Part shown: positions 51,622 through 60,862 of the stretch, piece after piece
Position numbering within the stretch: position 1 is the first letter of the stretch
Layout of the letters: the number at the start of each line of letters is the position of its first letter
Source: UBA1941 sp046329575
Lineage (GTDB): Bacteria; Bacteroidota; Bacteroidia; Chitinophagales; LD1
Assembly: GCA_046329575.1 (NCBI GenBank)
Contig: JAXLUJ010000007.1
Location: 186,001-250,000, forward strand
DNA length: 64,000 nucleotides
Direction of reading: 5' to 3'
Translations under genes and position numbers: made by a program
Notes under the pieces: model-generated
Seen by the model: the letters and a program-made list of their open reading frames with translations, nothing else
Databases searched by the model: none
Told to the model about the DNA's origin: nothing

Positions 51622-52346
51622 TGGCGGCTGGCTAATGATGTTCGGGTGAATAAAATAAATGCGGTGATTACGGAAAGGAAGTACACTACATCACGGGTAT
51701 CTACAATACCGCGGCCAATACTTTCGTAATGTGCGCTAAGGCCCAGTTGGGCAACCAGATAGTCGTTCTTTCCGAAGAAGATACCAAGGCGCGAAAGATT
51801 GTCGAACGCGAAGTACAGCACAAAGCAGATAAAAACGCCTGCAATAAATGCCACAATTTGATTTCCGGTTAGTGAAGAACAAAACAAACCTACGGCAACG
51901 AACACTGCGCCAAGGAACAATAAACCGAAGTAGGAACCCAGAATGCCACCAACATCCACATTTCCAATAGGAAGCGCCAAATGGTACACGGTGTAGAAAT
52001 AGAGTAGCGTGGGCAACAGCGAAATGGCTACCAGCGCAAGTGCGGCGAAGAACTTACCCAGAATGATGTCGAGTTCGGTGATAGGCCGTGTAGCCAGCAA
52101 TTCGATGGTGCCGCTGTGAATTTCTTCAGAAAAGGAACGCATGCAAATGGCAGGGATGAGAAATATAAAGATGTAAGGTGCGATATAGAAGAAGTAATCC
52201 AGTGAGGCATAACCGAAATCAAGCAAATTGGTGTCAGGGAAAACCCAAAGGAACAACCCTACTGCCAGCAGGAACACAATGATGGCAATATAGCCAATCA
52301 GCGAGCTGAAGAACTGCTGCAGTTCTTTTTTGAAAATCGGAAACAT
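51615..52346 (-). CDS. gldF: Gliding-associated ABC transporter permease GldF
   Basis: This 243-residue permease starts at the ATG at 52346 (MFPIFKKELQQFFSSLIGYI), where the ABC-2 family pattern begins; 12 codons upstream are also open. Six membrane helices are visible. The segment AICMRSFSEEIHSGTIELLATRPI is the ABC-2 coupling signature in which the ATPase partner docks. The partner GldA is not nearby. It is the first gene of the gldF-gldG-M28 operon and is divergent from the JmjC/cupin gene. Confidence 0.93.
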   Translation of the reverse strand: MFPIFKKELQQFFSSLIGYIAIIVFLLAVGLFLWVFPDTNLLDFGYASLDYFFYIAPYIFIFLIPAICMRSFSEEIHSGTIELLATRPITELDIILGKFFAALALVAISLLPTLLYFYTVYHLALPIGNVDVGGILGSYFGLLFLGAVFVAVGLFCSSLTGNQIVAFIAGVFICFVLYFAFDNLSRLGIFFGKNDYLVAQLGLSAHYESIGRGIVDTRDVVYFLSVITAFILFTRTSLASRQW

Positions 52347-52445
52347 GAGGCACGAAAATAGCAGAAGCTCAGGAGTTCGCAAGAAGGCGAAAGGATATGA
52401 CGAGAATTAGGGAAAAGAGCGACTATTTTTAGTAGCAATCTCATA

Positions 52446-52453
52446 TATATTTG
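52446..52453 (+). promoter_or_regulatory. -7 box immediately before the JmjC/cupin gene
   Basis: TATATTTG matches TAnnTTTG perfectly and ends only five bases before the ATG at 52459. If used, the transcript would start at or within a base or two of the start codon, so it would be leaderless. No good TTTG is visible at -33. Confidence 0.4.
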
Positions 52454-52458
52454 CCGCC

Positions 52459-53322
52459 ATGCAATTGCAGGATGTAGAAAGAAGAAGCGGTTTAACGCCT
52501 GAACAGTTTCGGGAAGAATACCTGAAACCCGGAAAGCCGGTAGTGTTTACCGATCTGGCAAAAGACTGGAATGCGGTGAACAGGTGGTCGCTCGATTTCT
52601 TTAAAAATACGTATGGCGATTTGAACGTTCCGGTTTTCAGTAGCAATTACTCGAAGCCAGGCAAAGGATATATGTCGAGCGACAAGCAAATGAAGTTCCG
52701 GGAATTTCTGGAGGCTACGGAAAAGGGAAATACGGATCTGCGTTTGTTCTTGTTTGATATTTTTAAATCAGCGCCCGAACTGCTTCACGACTTTCAATTT
52801 CCTGCCATTATGCGTGGTTTTGAAAAGCGATTACCATTCATGTTCTTCGGCGGCGAGGGTAGCGAGGTAACCATGCATTATGATATTGATTGCGCCAATG
52901 TTTTTCTTACCCAGTTTGTAGGTCATAAGCGCGTCATACTCTTTGCGCCTGAGGAATCGAGGAAAATCTACCACCATCCGTTTACGGTAAAAACGCTCAT
53001 CAATCCCATTGATCCCGATCTGAAAAAATTTCCTGCCCTTGAAAATGTGAAGGGTTATGATACCATATTGAAGCATGGTGAAACTATTTTCATGCCTACC
53101 CGTTATTGGCATTATATGCGTTATCTTGATTTCAGTTTTGGTTTAGCTCTGCGATCTTACAACGATGCCGGAACCCGCGCCCGCGGTATGTTCAACATCG
53201 CTGCCCATTTTCTTATCGACAAAGGTTTTAATCTTGCCGCACCTTCGGCCTGGCACAATTGGAAAGAGCGGAAAGCCTACGAAAACGCGCTTCCTTTCGA
53301 ACCTAAAAAAGCAGCAGCATAA
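52459..53322 (+). CDS. Cupin-like (JmjC/FIH-type) Fe(II)/2-oxoglutarate dioxygenase
   Basis: This 287-residue protein has the cupin_8/JmjC pattern. The entry GLTPEQFREEYLKPGKPVVF is typical. The iron triad appears as His140-x-Asp142 in TMHYDIDCANVF and His218 in PTRYWHYM; KRVILFAPEESRKIYHHP is the usual segment between them. Such enzymes hydroxylate protein or tRNA side chains; the substrate here is unknown. It is a single gene between gldF (divergent) and dnaA, 203 bases away. Confidence 0.82.
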   Translation: MQLQDVERRSGLTPEQFREEYLKPGKPVVFTDLAKDWNAVNRWSLDFFKNTYGDLNVPVFSSNYSKPGKGYMSSDKQMKFREFLEATEKGNTDLRLFLFDIFKSAPELLHDFQFPAIMRGFEKRLPFMFFGGEGSEVTMHYDIDCANVFLTQFVGHKRVILFAPEESRKIYHHPFTVKTLINPIDPDLKKFPALENVKGYDTILKHGETIFMPTRYWHYMRYLDFSFGLALRSYNDAGTRARGMFNIAAHFLIDKGFNLAAPSAWHNWKERKAYENALPFEPKKAAA

Positions 53323-53525
53323 AAAGTTCTGCACTGCTTTTCCAAAATTTTTTTCAATCAACATCTTGTGTTTTTTGAAAGAAATTTTAGAGGAGGCCCA
53401 ATGCTATTTTTTTTGAAAAAACAAGTAGGGGAAAAGTTTTTTTCTGAACATGCTTTGTTACATTTACACACACAATCTACCGACGTACTTCTTTTAGAAC
53501 ACATTTAAAGACCCACTTAGTAATT

Positions 53526-54965
53526 ATGATGCAAAAATCGGCCCCTCAGGTTTGGAACGCTTGTCTGGATATCATAAAAGACAATGTAAGCGCACAAAGT
53601 TTCAAGACATGGTTCGAGCCGATCAAACCGGTAGAGATTAACGGGAACATCCTCACCATTCAGGTTCCCAGTCAATTTTTCTACGAATGGTTGGAAGAAC
53701 ATTATGTTTCACTTTTACGCAAAACCATTAAACGCGAGCTTGGCAACGATGCGCGCTTGGAATACCGTATTGTAGTAGAGAACACCAGCAGCAACAGCAA
53801 ACCTTCTACCGTAAACTATCCGAACTATAACAGCGGCAACAACGCCAATCCCGATTCGAGTTTCCCATTGTTTTTGCAGGGAAATTCAATTAAGAATCCG
53901 TTTATCATTCCGGGCCTCAAAAAAATCAATATTGAATCGCAGCTCAATCCAAACCTGAACTTTGATTCGTATGTAGAAGGCGATTGCAATCGGTTGGCCC
54001 GCAGTGCCGGTTTTGCCGTAGCACAAAAGCCCGGAGGTACCGCATTCAACCCATTGGTACTTTACGGCGGAGTAGGTTTGGGAAAAACGCACCTGGCACA
54101 AGCTGTGGGAAATGAAGTAAAACAGAACTTCCCTAACAAAACTGTTCTGTATGTTTCGTCAGAAAAATTTACCAATCAGTTTTTTGACGCGGTAAAAAAT
54201 AATTCGGTGAACGATTTCGTTCATTTCTATCAATTGATAGATGTACTGATTGTTGACGACATCCAGTTTTTCTCGAACAAAGAAAAAACACAGGACATCT
54301 TCTTCCATATCTTCAACCATCTTCACCAAAACGGAAAACAGTTGGTGTTGACTACCGATCGTCCTCCGCGCGATTTGGAAGGAATGGAAGAACGTTTGCT
54401 GTCGCGCTTCAAATGGGGATTGAATGCTGATCTTCAGGTGCCTGATTTCGAAACCCGCATCGCCATTCTGGAAAAGAAAATGTATGCCGATGGTATCGAA
54501 CTGCCGCGTGAAGTGGTAGAATTTGTGGCTTACAATATCAACACCAATGTTCGCGAACTGGAAGCGGCGCTCATATCGCTGCTGGCCCAGGCTTCGCTGA
54601 ACAAAAAAGATGTGGACCTCGACCTGGCCAAAAAGATTATCAAGAACTTTGTGAAAAGCATTTCACGCGAGGTTTCGATCGATTATATTCAGAAAACGGT
54701 TTGCGATTACTACAGCGTACCGATGGATCACCTGAAAGAGAAAACGCGCAAGCGCATGATTGTTCAGGCCCGCCAGTTGTCGATGTTCCTCGCCAAGAAC
54801 TACACCAAAAATTCTTTAAAAGTAATAGGTAAACACTTTGGTGGCCGCGACCATAGCACCGTGATTCACTCCTGCCAGGCCGTACAAAACCTGATTGATA
54901 CGGATACCGAATTCCGCGAGCAGGTAGGCGAAATTCAAAAGAAAATCCAAATGAGCATTTCCTAA
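53526..54965 (+). CDS. dnaA: Chromosomal replication initiator DnaA
   Basis: This 479-residue protein is full length. Domain I spans about residues 1-85 (VWNACLDIIKDNVSAQSFKT), and the linker is rich in Asn/Ser (about 85-125). The AAA+ domain has Walker A GGVGLGKTH (about 179-188), Walker B VLIVDDIQFF and the arginine-finger region LLSRFKWGL. Domain IV has the signature GGRDHSTVIHSCQAV. It melts the origin and recruits the replisome. TACATTTAC at 53459 resembles a -7 box. No cluster of TTATCCACA-type boxes is seen in the 203 bases upstream or the 63 bases downstream, so the origin is probably elsewhere. Confidence 0.97.
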   Translation: MMQKSAPQVWNACLDIIKDNVSAQSFKTWFEPIKPVEINGNILTIQVPSQFFYEWLEEHYVSLLRKTIKRELGNDARLEYRIVVENTSSNSKPSTVNYPNYNSGNNANPDSSFPLFLQGNSIKNPFIIPGLKKINIESQLNPNLNFDSYVEGDCNRLARSAGFAVAQKPGGTAFNPLVLYGGVGLGKTHLAQAVGNEVKQNFPNKTVLYVSSEKFTNQFFDAVKNNSVNDFVHFYQLIDVLIVDDIQFFSNKEKTQDIFFHIFNHLHQNGKQLVLTTDRPPRDLEGMEERLLSRFKWGLNADLQVPDFETRIAILEKKMYADGIELPREVVEFVAYNINTNVRELEAALISLLAQASLNKKDVDLDLAKKIIKNFVKSISREVSIDYIQKTVCDYYSVPMDHLKEKTRKRMIVQARQLSMFLAKNYTKNSLKVIGKHFGGRDHSTVIHSCQAVQNLIDTDTEFREQVGEIQKKIQMSIS

Positions 54966-54976
54966 AATGTTCCGGC

Positions 54977-55016
54977 AATAAAAAACCCCGATGGCTTTCC
55001 ATCGGGGTTTTTTATT
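54977..55016. terminator. Perfect bidirectional terminator between dnaA and a convergent gene
   Basis: The arms AATAAAAAACCCCGATGG (54977-54994) and CCATCGGGGTTTTTTATT (54999-55016) are perfectly complementary over 18 bases, with a CTTT loop. The GC core is flanked by six A on one side and six T on the other, so it gives a U-run in both directions. It lies 12 bases after the dnaA stop codon and 12 bases from the end of the convergent isomerase gene. Confidence 0.93.
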
Positions 55017-55028
55017 GAGGAGAATCGC

Positions 55029-57002
55029 TTATTTTTTGATCAGGCTATTGAATACGCCTTCGTTCAAAACAATCGGATATTTATTGCGAAGATCAGCCAG
55101 CCACTTTTTCTCAAGATATTCCTGATAGTCGCTCACCACATAGCCTTTAGCTTCTTTCAATGCTTTTGGTTCATTCTGAATCACGCGGATTACCGAAATA
55201 AACTGATAGCTGCTGTCGTTTAGTTTATTGATTGGCGTAATTCCCGGTTTCCAATCGATTTTATCCACTACATCGTACTGTCCTTTTTCATATTTGCCGT
55301 TAATCACGCTAACCTTGCTGCCGCTGCCCGCTTTGTTCAATTTAGCTTGAATAGCTTCTGGTGTAGCGCCTTTCTTCGCCATTTTTGCGGCAGCTTTGGC
55401 AATTTTCTCGTCGGTAGCATTGAAAATCTGTACTTCTGCACGAGGCCCCCACATATATTTCGTTTTGTTTTGATCGTGATAAGCAATCAATCCGGCTGTA
55501 TCTTTCACGGCCTTGCCCCAAACCTGACGGTCAGTAAGTTCGAACAGCAGAATGCCATCGCGGTATTCTTTCATCAAAGAGGCAAACTCCGGCTTTTTGG
55601 TTTCCAGCATGCTTTCTTCATAGTCCATACTGCGCTGCGTTACCCAGTTGTCGTAATATTCGTTCAGCAATCCATCCTTGTTCTTATCACTGCGGCGTTT
55701 GCTCGTCTTTTCGATATAAGCAGCAAAGTCAGAAGTAGTATAAGCTTTGCCGGCCAGCGTAAACAATGGCAGGTCCTTAATTCTAACCGAATCTTTTTTG
55801 AAGTTACCTTGATTAATTCCTGAATCTACAGCCGCGAAAAACGCCTTTTTATTCACTGGAATTTCCGAGAACGAATTTTCGCGTTTAATTCTTTCAATCA
55901 ATTTGGTTTTAGCCACCGATGAGCGCGAATCGCGTTCTACTCTTTTTTTGAAATCGCTCTTCACTTCATTGAAAGGCGGAATTTCGCGTTTTTCAATTCG
56001 TTTGATCAAATACCAGCCGTAGGGCGTAAGCACCGGTGGTGATACTTCGTTGTTTGCTTTAAGTGCAAAAGCTGCTGTTTCGTATTCCGGGAACATGCGT
56101 CCTACTCCAAACCATTGCTGTTCGCCCTTTTTCTTATTTGAAGTGCGGTCTTCAGAAAAGGCGCTCACCGCCTCTTCAAAACTCAAACCATTCTTGATAG
56201 CCGTATAAATTGAATCGATGCGGCGGTGTTGTTCTTTTTTGAAGTCTTCTTTTGAACCATCCGGCACTTTTAGCAAGAGGTGAGCCACGTGGATTTCACC
56301 TTGTGCAGGCCGTGTAGAATTGAGTTTCACCAGGTGATACCCAAACTGGGTGCGCACCGGCATTGAAATTTCACCCGGCTTCATAGAATAGGCCACGGTT
56401 TCAAAAGGGTAAACGGTTTGAAACACCGTGAAGTAGCCGATATCGCCGCGGTTTTGTTTGGCAGATGGATCTTCAGAAGAATCAACTGCCATTTGACCGA
56501 AGTCAGCAGGTTTTACCGGAGCCAGTAACTTCTTTCGGATGTTCATGATTCGTTTGAAGGCTGCCAATGTATCGGCCGGATTGGCGTTTTCATCGCAACG
56601 GATGAGGATGTGGCTGGCGTTTACTTCTTTTAAAGAACGGTCATAGGCTTCTTGTATCAATTGGTCGGTGATTTCGCGATCGGTAAGATAGCTTTTGGCC
56701 AATTGTTTGCGGTAACCTTCCAGCTCATTTTTCAGGGAAGTGATAGTGTCGAGTTTCATTTCCTCGGCCTCCCGCACTTTCAGGCGGAAGTTTTCATATA
56801 AGTTTAGATAATCTTTCAGCGACTTTTCGCTGTAATCGGCCTGATTGTTAATGTTGTTCTTGGTGTAAACGTATTCAAACTCACCTACAGTAACGGGTTT
56901 CCCGGCCACGGTAAAAATTACGGCATTTTTATCAGCCTTTTGTGCGAACGAAAACAGGCTCGCTGAAAGAAACAGAGCAGTTGCCGAAAGATATTTCTTC
57001 AT
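55029..57002 (-). CDS. Periplasmic peptidyl-prolyl isomerase with two parvulin domains (SurA-like)
   Basis: This 657-residue protein has a signal peptide (ATALFLSASLFSFA) cut before QKADKN. A SurA-type N-terminal helical domain is followed by two rotamase domains: the first about residues 128-235 (NASHILIRCDENA, NRGDIGYFTVF, TQFGYHLVKL) and the second about 238-345 (IHVAHLLLKVPDG, GEQQWFGVGRMFPEYE, TPYGWYLIKRI). The final 300 residues are helical, with a late domain ending LRNKYPIVLNEGVFNSLI. It should fold outer-membrane and T9SS proteins in the periplasm. It is transcribed towards dnaA and shares its terminator. Confidence 0.9.
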   Translation of the reverse strand: MKKYLSATALFLSASLFSFAQKADKNAVIFTVAGKPVTVGEFEYVYTKNNINNQADYSEKSLKDYLNLYENFRLKVREAEEMKLDTITSLKNELEGYRKQLAKSYLTDREITDQLIQEAYDRSLKEVNASHILIRCDENANPADTLAAFKRIMNIRKKLLAPVKPADFGQMAVDSSEDPSAKQNRGDIGYFTVFQTVYPFETVAYSMKPGEISMPVRTQFGYHLVKLNSTRPAQGEIHVAHLLLKVPDGSKEDFKKEQHRRIDSIYTAIKNGLSFEEAVSAFSEDRTSNKKKGEQQWFGVGRMFPEYETAAFALKANNEVSPPVLTPYGWYLIKRIEKREIPPFNEVKSDFKKRVERDSRSSVAKTKLIERIKRENSFSEIPVNKKAFFAAVDSGINQGNFKKDSVRIKDLPLFTLAGKAYTTSDFAAYIEKTSKRRSDKNKDGLLNEYYDNWVTQRSMDYEESMLETKKPEFASLMKEYRDGILLFELTDRQVWGKAVKDTAGLIAYHDQNKTKYMWGPRAEVQIFNATDEKIAKAAAKMAKKGATPEAIQAKLNKAGSGSKVSVINGKYEKGQYDVVDKIDWKPGITPINKLNDSSYQFISVIRVIQNEPKALKEAKGYVVSDYQEYLEKKWLADLRNKYPIVLNEGVFNSLIKK

Positions 57003-57110
57003 AGAAATGATTGGTTTTTATTGCGGCGGCTAAGATAGCAGCCTCGAAAAAAGAGGGGTGAAATTAAGATAATTTAGGAGGCGTGAAAGCGGCCTTCAAA
57101 ATCAGGCTTT

Positions 57111-58523
57111 CTATTCATTTTCATAGCGGATTCCCTGTTTTTGCAGCAATTTTTTTACCGCTAATCCATAATAGGCCAGATACGCAAAACAAACAACGCC
57201 CACTAAATAACTCCATTGAATGCCTAAAAAGGCAGGATCAGCCAAATAGCCCTGAAGCGTACTAATTAAACCGCCGCCCATAATCATCATAATAAGCATT
57301 GAAGAACCATTGGTGGTTTGCTTTCCCAGGCCGGCGATGGCAAGGGTAAAAATGCATGGCCATAACGTAGAGCAAAACAATCCGACACTGATAAAGGCGT
57401 ACGCGCTAACCAAACCATCGGTAATCATGCCAATGAACAGCGCTACTATTCCTAAAACCGAGAATAACAACAGTTGCAATGCCGGATCTTTTTTCGAAAG
57501 AAAATTAGCGGCAATAATTACCGGAATTACAGCAGCATATAAATAGAAAGGTTTTAAATCGTGCTGGCCGAGATAATTCGCTAACAAAAAAACCCCGAAG
57601 GCCGCATAGGGAAGCGCAATATTGAAAAGGGTTTGAAGGTTCTTGCTCAAATTAAAGGCACCAACGGCTGAGGTCCACCTTCCAATCATCAGGCTGGCCC
57701 AGAACAGGGAAACATAAGGTGCTACACCGTCAGTGGCAATACCCGCATGTTGTTTTAGAAATTCGGGCAAATTAGAAGCCGTGGCTACTTCTACACCCAC
57801 ATAAACGAATATTGCTGCCATACCCATCCACAATTGCGGAAAGCGCAGCGCCCCCAAGGGCCCGGCTGATTCGCGTTCTGCTTCATTTTCGGTTTGAAGT
57901 TGATTAGGAAGCGAAGAAAACTTGAAGAACAACGCCACAATTAAAAAGGCTGCACCCAAACATAAATACGGGAAACGAACCGATTGCAGGCTTTCCAGAT
58001 GTGCGCCGGGAGCCAATCCGCCAAAAATCGCATAGCTCACAATTACAGGACCAATGGTGGTGCCAATGTTATTGATGCCGCCCGCCAAACTGAGCCGCTG
58101 TGCCCCTTTTCGCGGATCGCCAAGATTAATGGCCAGTGGATTGGCGGCAGTTTGCTGTAAAGAAAATCCTAAACCAACAATGAACAAACCGGAGATGAAA
58201 ACAGGAAAGGAAGAGGTTTCTGCTGCCGGATAAAACAATAACGTGCCAAGGGCTGAAATCACCAGTCCAAGTGCAATGCCATTCTTATATCCTAAACGGT
58301 TCAGAATATCGCCGCCGGTGAGCCTCGACAATACAAAATAGAGTAGCGACCCAACTGTATAAGCCACATAAAAAGCCAACGAAATCATTTGACCTTGCCA
58401 CTGCTGTAAATGCAGCTTTTCTTTGAAAACAGGAATTAGAATGTCGTTGGAAGCAGCCACAAAACCCCAGAAGAAAAAAACGGAAATCAGAGTGATTAGT
58501 GCAGATGTGCGCGTTTGGTTCAT
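57111..58523 (-). CDS. FucP/GluP-type sugar:proton symporter (MFS)
   Basis: This 470-residue transporter has twelve membrane helices. It starts at the ATG at 58523 (MNQTRTSALITLISVFFFWG); the upstream 11 codons are unlikely. The motifs FFFWGFVAASNDILIPVFKE, GLGFSLQQTAANPLAINLG and LGDPRKGAQRLSLAGGINNI are typical of the L-fucose/glucose-galactose permease group, in which the conserved Asn and Gln bind the sugar. Which sugar it carries is not clear, as no catabolic genes are adjacent. The two neighbouring genes on the same strand are separated by roughly 100 bases each. Confidence 0.88.
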   Translation of the reverse strand: MNQTRTSALITLISVFFFWGFVAASNDILIPVFKEKLHLQQWQGQMISLAFYVAYTVGSLLYFVLSRLTGGDILNRLGYKNGIALGLVISALGTLLFYPAAETSSFPVFISGLFIVGLGFSLQQTAANPLAINLGDPRKGAQRLSLAGGINNIGTTIGPVIVSYAIFGGLAPGAHLESLQSVRFPYLCLGAAFLIVALFFKFSSLPNQLQTENEAERESAGPLGALRFPQLWMGMAAIFVYVGVEVATASNLPEFLKQHAGIATDGVAPYVSLFWASLMIGRWTSAVGAFNLSKNLQTLFNIALPYAAFGVFLLANYLGQHDLKPFYLYAAVIPVIIAANFLSKKDPALQLLLFSVLGIVALFIGMITDGLVSAYAFISVGLFCSTLWPCIFTLAIAGLGKQTTNGSSMLIMMIMGGGLISTLQGYLADPAFLGIQWSYLVGVVCFAYLAYYGLAVKKLLQKQGIRYENE

Positions 58524-58619
58524 GGGTGGAATATAGAAATTGCAACGGGATCGCACTTTGAAATCAGTGCAGCAGCAACTGACTACAAGTAACGACCCCG
58601 CGCAATAGAAAGAAAAAAC

Positions 58620-60662
58620 TTACCGGATCACCAGCTTCATCAGGCTTCGGCCTGAAGCAGACTGCACTTCGGCCAGATAAATACCGCTTGTTTCGGCGCT
58701 AAGATCAATGATGGATTGGTTGCTGATGGTATCCTGAAAAATTTCACGGCCTTGCAGATCAAAGATGCGCACAACCGCGGTTGCAGCGCTCATGCTGATC
58801 TTAAACTTTCCCCCCGATGGATTAGGATAAACCGAAGCTTCCAACATCGGAATCTCCTGAACTGCGGAAATGGTGACACCGTTTACATTGTACAAATCGA
58901 TCCCGGTTTCCAAATGACTGATCCAGATATTTCCATGCGCATCCTGAAACAGGGAAGTAGTAAATGCCGACGATACCGGACTGTTACGCACATTCAAACT
59001 ATCCCATTGGCCATTTTCATATTTCCACAAACCGTTCAGGTTATCGGCCACATACATGGTAGCGCCTGAAAAAAGAATATCGCTCACAAACTGATTTCCC
59101 GCGGTAGAAGGCAACATCGAAGTAGAAAAATTAGTGCCGTCATATTTGATGAGCGCGCCATAAACCGTACCGAACCAGATATTGTGTTGCGGATCTTCAG
59201 AAATACACTCTACCGCATCATAATATTGCTGAAATCCGGCAGTAGAGTCGTTGTAGAATGAAATGGTATTGTTGTGTAGCTTAAAAATACCGTCGTAGCT
59301 GCAAAACCAAACATTGTCGTGCGTTTCATCTACAAGAATATCGTGCATGTACTGCGTCATGTGATAATTGTAAGAAGAAGTATATACCGTAAAGGTGGTT
59401 CCATCGTATTTAGCGATGTATCCATAACCGCACATCCACAAGTTTCCCGCAGCATCGGCTGTCATTTTTCTAATTTCCTGGTTGGGAAGAATACCGTTGC
59501 CCAATTGCACCCATTTATTGTTCTTCCATTCATAAAGATATTGCGCACTGGTGCTTAGATACAGTTTTCCGTTAATCTCGATAGCTCCATTAAATGTATT
59601 GGGTAAACTATCCTTCCATTCCTGAGTAAATTGTTTTAACGCAATATCAAAACGCTGAATGCTGGTGCGATTGCTAATCAACACCGTTCCGGCATCAGCA
59701 CCTCGAACGTTATAAACCCAATTGTCAGAAAGTTCCGACTTTTTCAAATCGATGAAAGCATAAGGCGAAGATCCATTGAAATGAACCAGAGAACAGTGTT
59801 CCAGATCAGAGGCACCCAGCCACATTTCTCCTGCCGGCAGTAAAGCAAAAGCGGTGAGGAAATTGGTTCCGGTATTCAGTGCAGTAAACACCGCCTCCTT
59901 GCGATAAAGTATGCCGTTATCGCTCAAATAATACAAATGCCCCAAACTATCGTACTGCATCTTTACCGCCATAGCAATAGCTGTGGTGTCAGTAGGAACG
60001 GTATCGTTGAACTCGCACATTTCACCATGATCAGTTGAAAAAGCGAAGTGATGATCATCGCGTACGGCCACTCTGGAATTTCCATAAGCAAAAATGGAAT
60101 TCGTAAAATCTAATCTCGAAGAAGTGGCCGGATCAAAAATAAAGGGCTGATTGCTGCCGCAGAAGATTTTTCCATTCGGCATAAATTCAAAATCCCACGG
60201 CGCTCCGGCCAGGGGATAATCGGTAAACGTACCGTTTTTATAACGGTAGAAGTGCAAGGTAGTGGCTATCCAAACGGCATCATCGGCGGCTACTTTTAAA
60301 GTGTATAAATTGCCGCTGTTGGCGGGCAAGTTGATCTTGGTCCAGTTGGTGCCATTAAATTTTGCAATGCCATTATCGTAGGTGCCAATCCAGATATCAC
60401 CGGTAACCTTACTCACCGAAACCGCTTCTACCTGAAGAGAGTTAAGGTCGCCATTCACCTTTGAAATAAACTGTTTGTTTCCCGTTGAAAGATTGTAGCG
60501 CAAAACGCCACCCTTTGCCGTTACCCAGAGGTCATTCCCATGAACGGCCATCCCCGTAACTTTGGTAAAGTTGGAAAGGTTGGCCCAGTTTCCTGCAATT
60601 GCCGGTACACCAAGCGCCAGCATCACTACTGCAATAGCCCAAATTTTCATCCTGTTTTTCAT
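58620..60662 (-). CDS. Secreted regulator-type beta-propeller protein with T9SS type A sorting domain
   Basis: This 680-residue protein begins at ATG 60662 (60650 is also possible); its signal peptide ends VMLALGVPAIAG before NWANLS, one of the few here not followed by Gln. The body repeats propeller blades with the wording D-I-W-I-G-T-x-x-x-G-I-A-K-F/Y (VTGDIWIGTYDNGIAKFNG, HNIWFGTVYGALIKYDG), as in the periplasmic domain of hybrid two-component sensors, but no kinase follows. The C-terminal sorting domain is LEASVYPNPSGGKFKISM to SGRSLMKLVIR. It is exported by T9SS; the role is unknown. Confidence 0.86.
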   Translation of the reverse strand: MKNRMKIWAIAVVMLALGVPAIAGNWANLSNFTKVTGMAVHGNDLWVTAKGGVLRYNLSTGNKQFISKVNGDLNSLQVEAVSVSKVTGDIWIGTYDNGIAKFNGTNWTKINLPANSGNLYTLKVAADDAVWIATTLHFYRYKNGTFTDYPLAGAPWDFEFMPNGKIFCGSNQPFIFDPATSSRLDFTNSIFAYGNSRVAVRDDHHFAFSTDHGEMCEFNDTVPTDTTAIAMAVKMQYDSLGHLYYLSDNGILYRKEAVFTALNTGTNFLTAFALLPAGEMWLGASDLEHCSLVHFNGSSPYAFIDLKKSELSDNWVYNVRGADAGTVLISNRTSIQRFDIALKQFTQEWKDSLPNTFNGAIEINGKLYLSTSAQYLYEWKNNKWVQLGNGILPNQEIRKMTADAAGNLWMCGYGYIAKYDGTTFTVYTSSYNYHMTQYMHDILVDETHDNVWFCSYDGIFKLHNNTISFYNDSTAGFQQYYDAVECISEDPQHNIWFGTVYGALIKYDGTNFSTSMLPSTAGNQFVSDILFSGATMYVADNLNGLWKYENGQWDSLNVRNSPVSSAFTTSLFQDAHGNIWISHLETGIDLYNVNGVTISAVQEIPMLEASVYPNPSGGKFKISMSAATAVVRIFDLQGREIFQDTISNQSIIDLSAETSGIYLAEVQSASGRSLMKLVIR

Positions 60663-60862
60663 TGCCCTTGATTTTATGCCAACGAAAAAACGGTTTACTA
60701 TATATAAGGCCAAACTAAATTATTGTTTATTATTAAAGGTCAGAATGTGTGAAGACGCAAGACGCAAGATGCAAGTGGGGAACTGGCAGATTTAATATCC
60801 TTGAGGTGTGCTAGCTCTTGCTTCCTGAACCTTGAACTCTTTATGTTATAAATTAAAAGTCA

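Noticed and set aside
53323..53525. Replication origin next to dnaA
   Set aside because: I found no cluster of TTATCCACA-like boxes or clear unwinding region; A/T tracts alone are not evidence.
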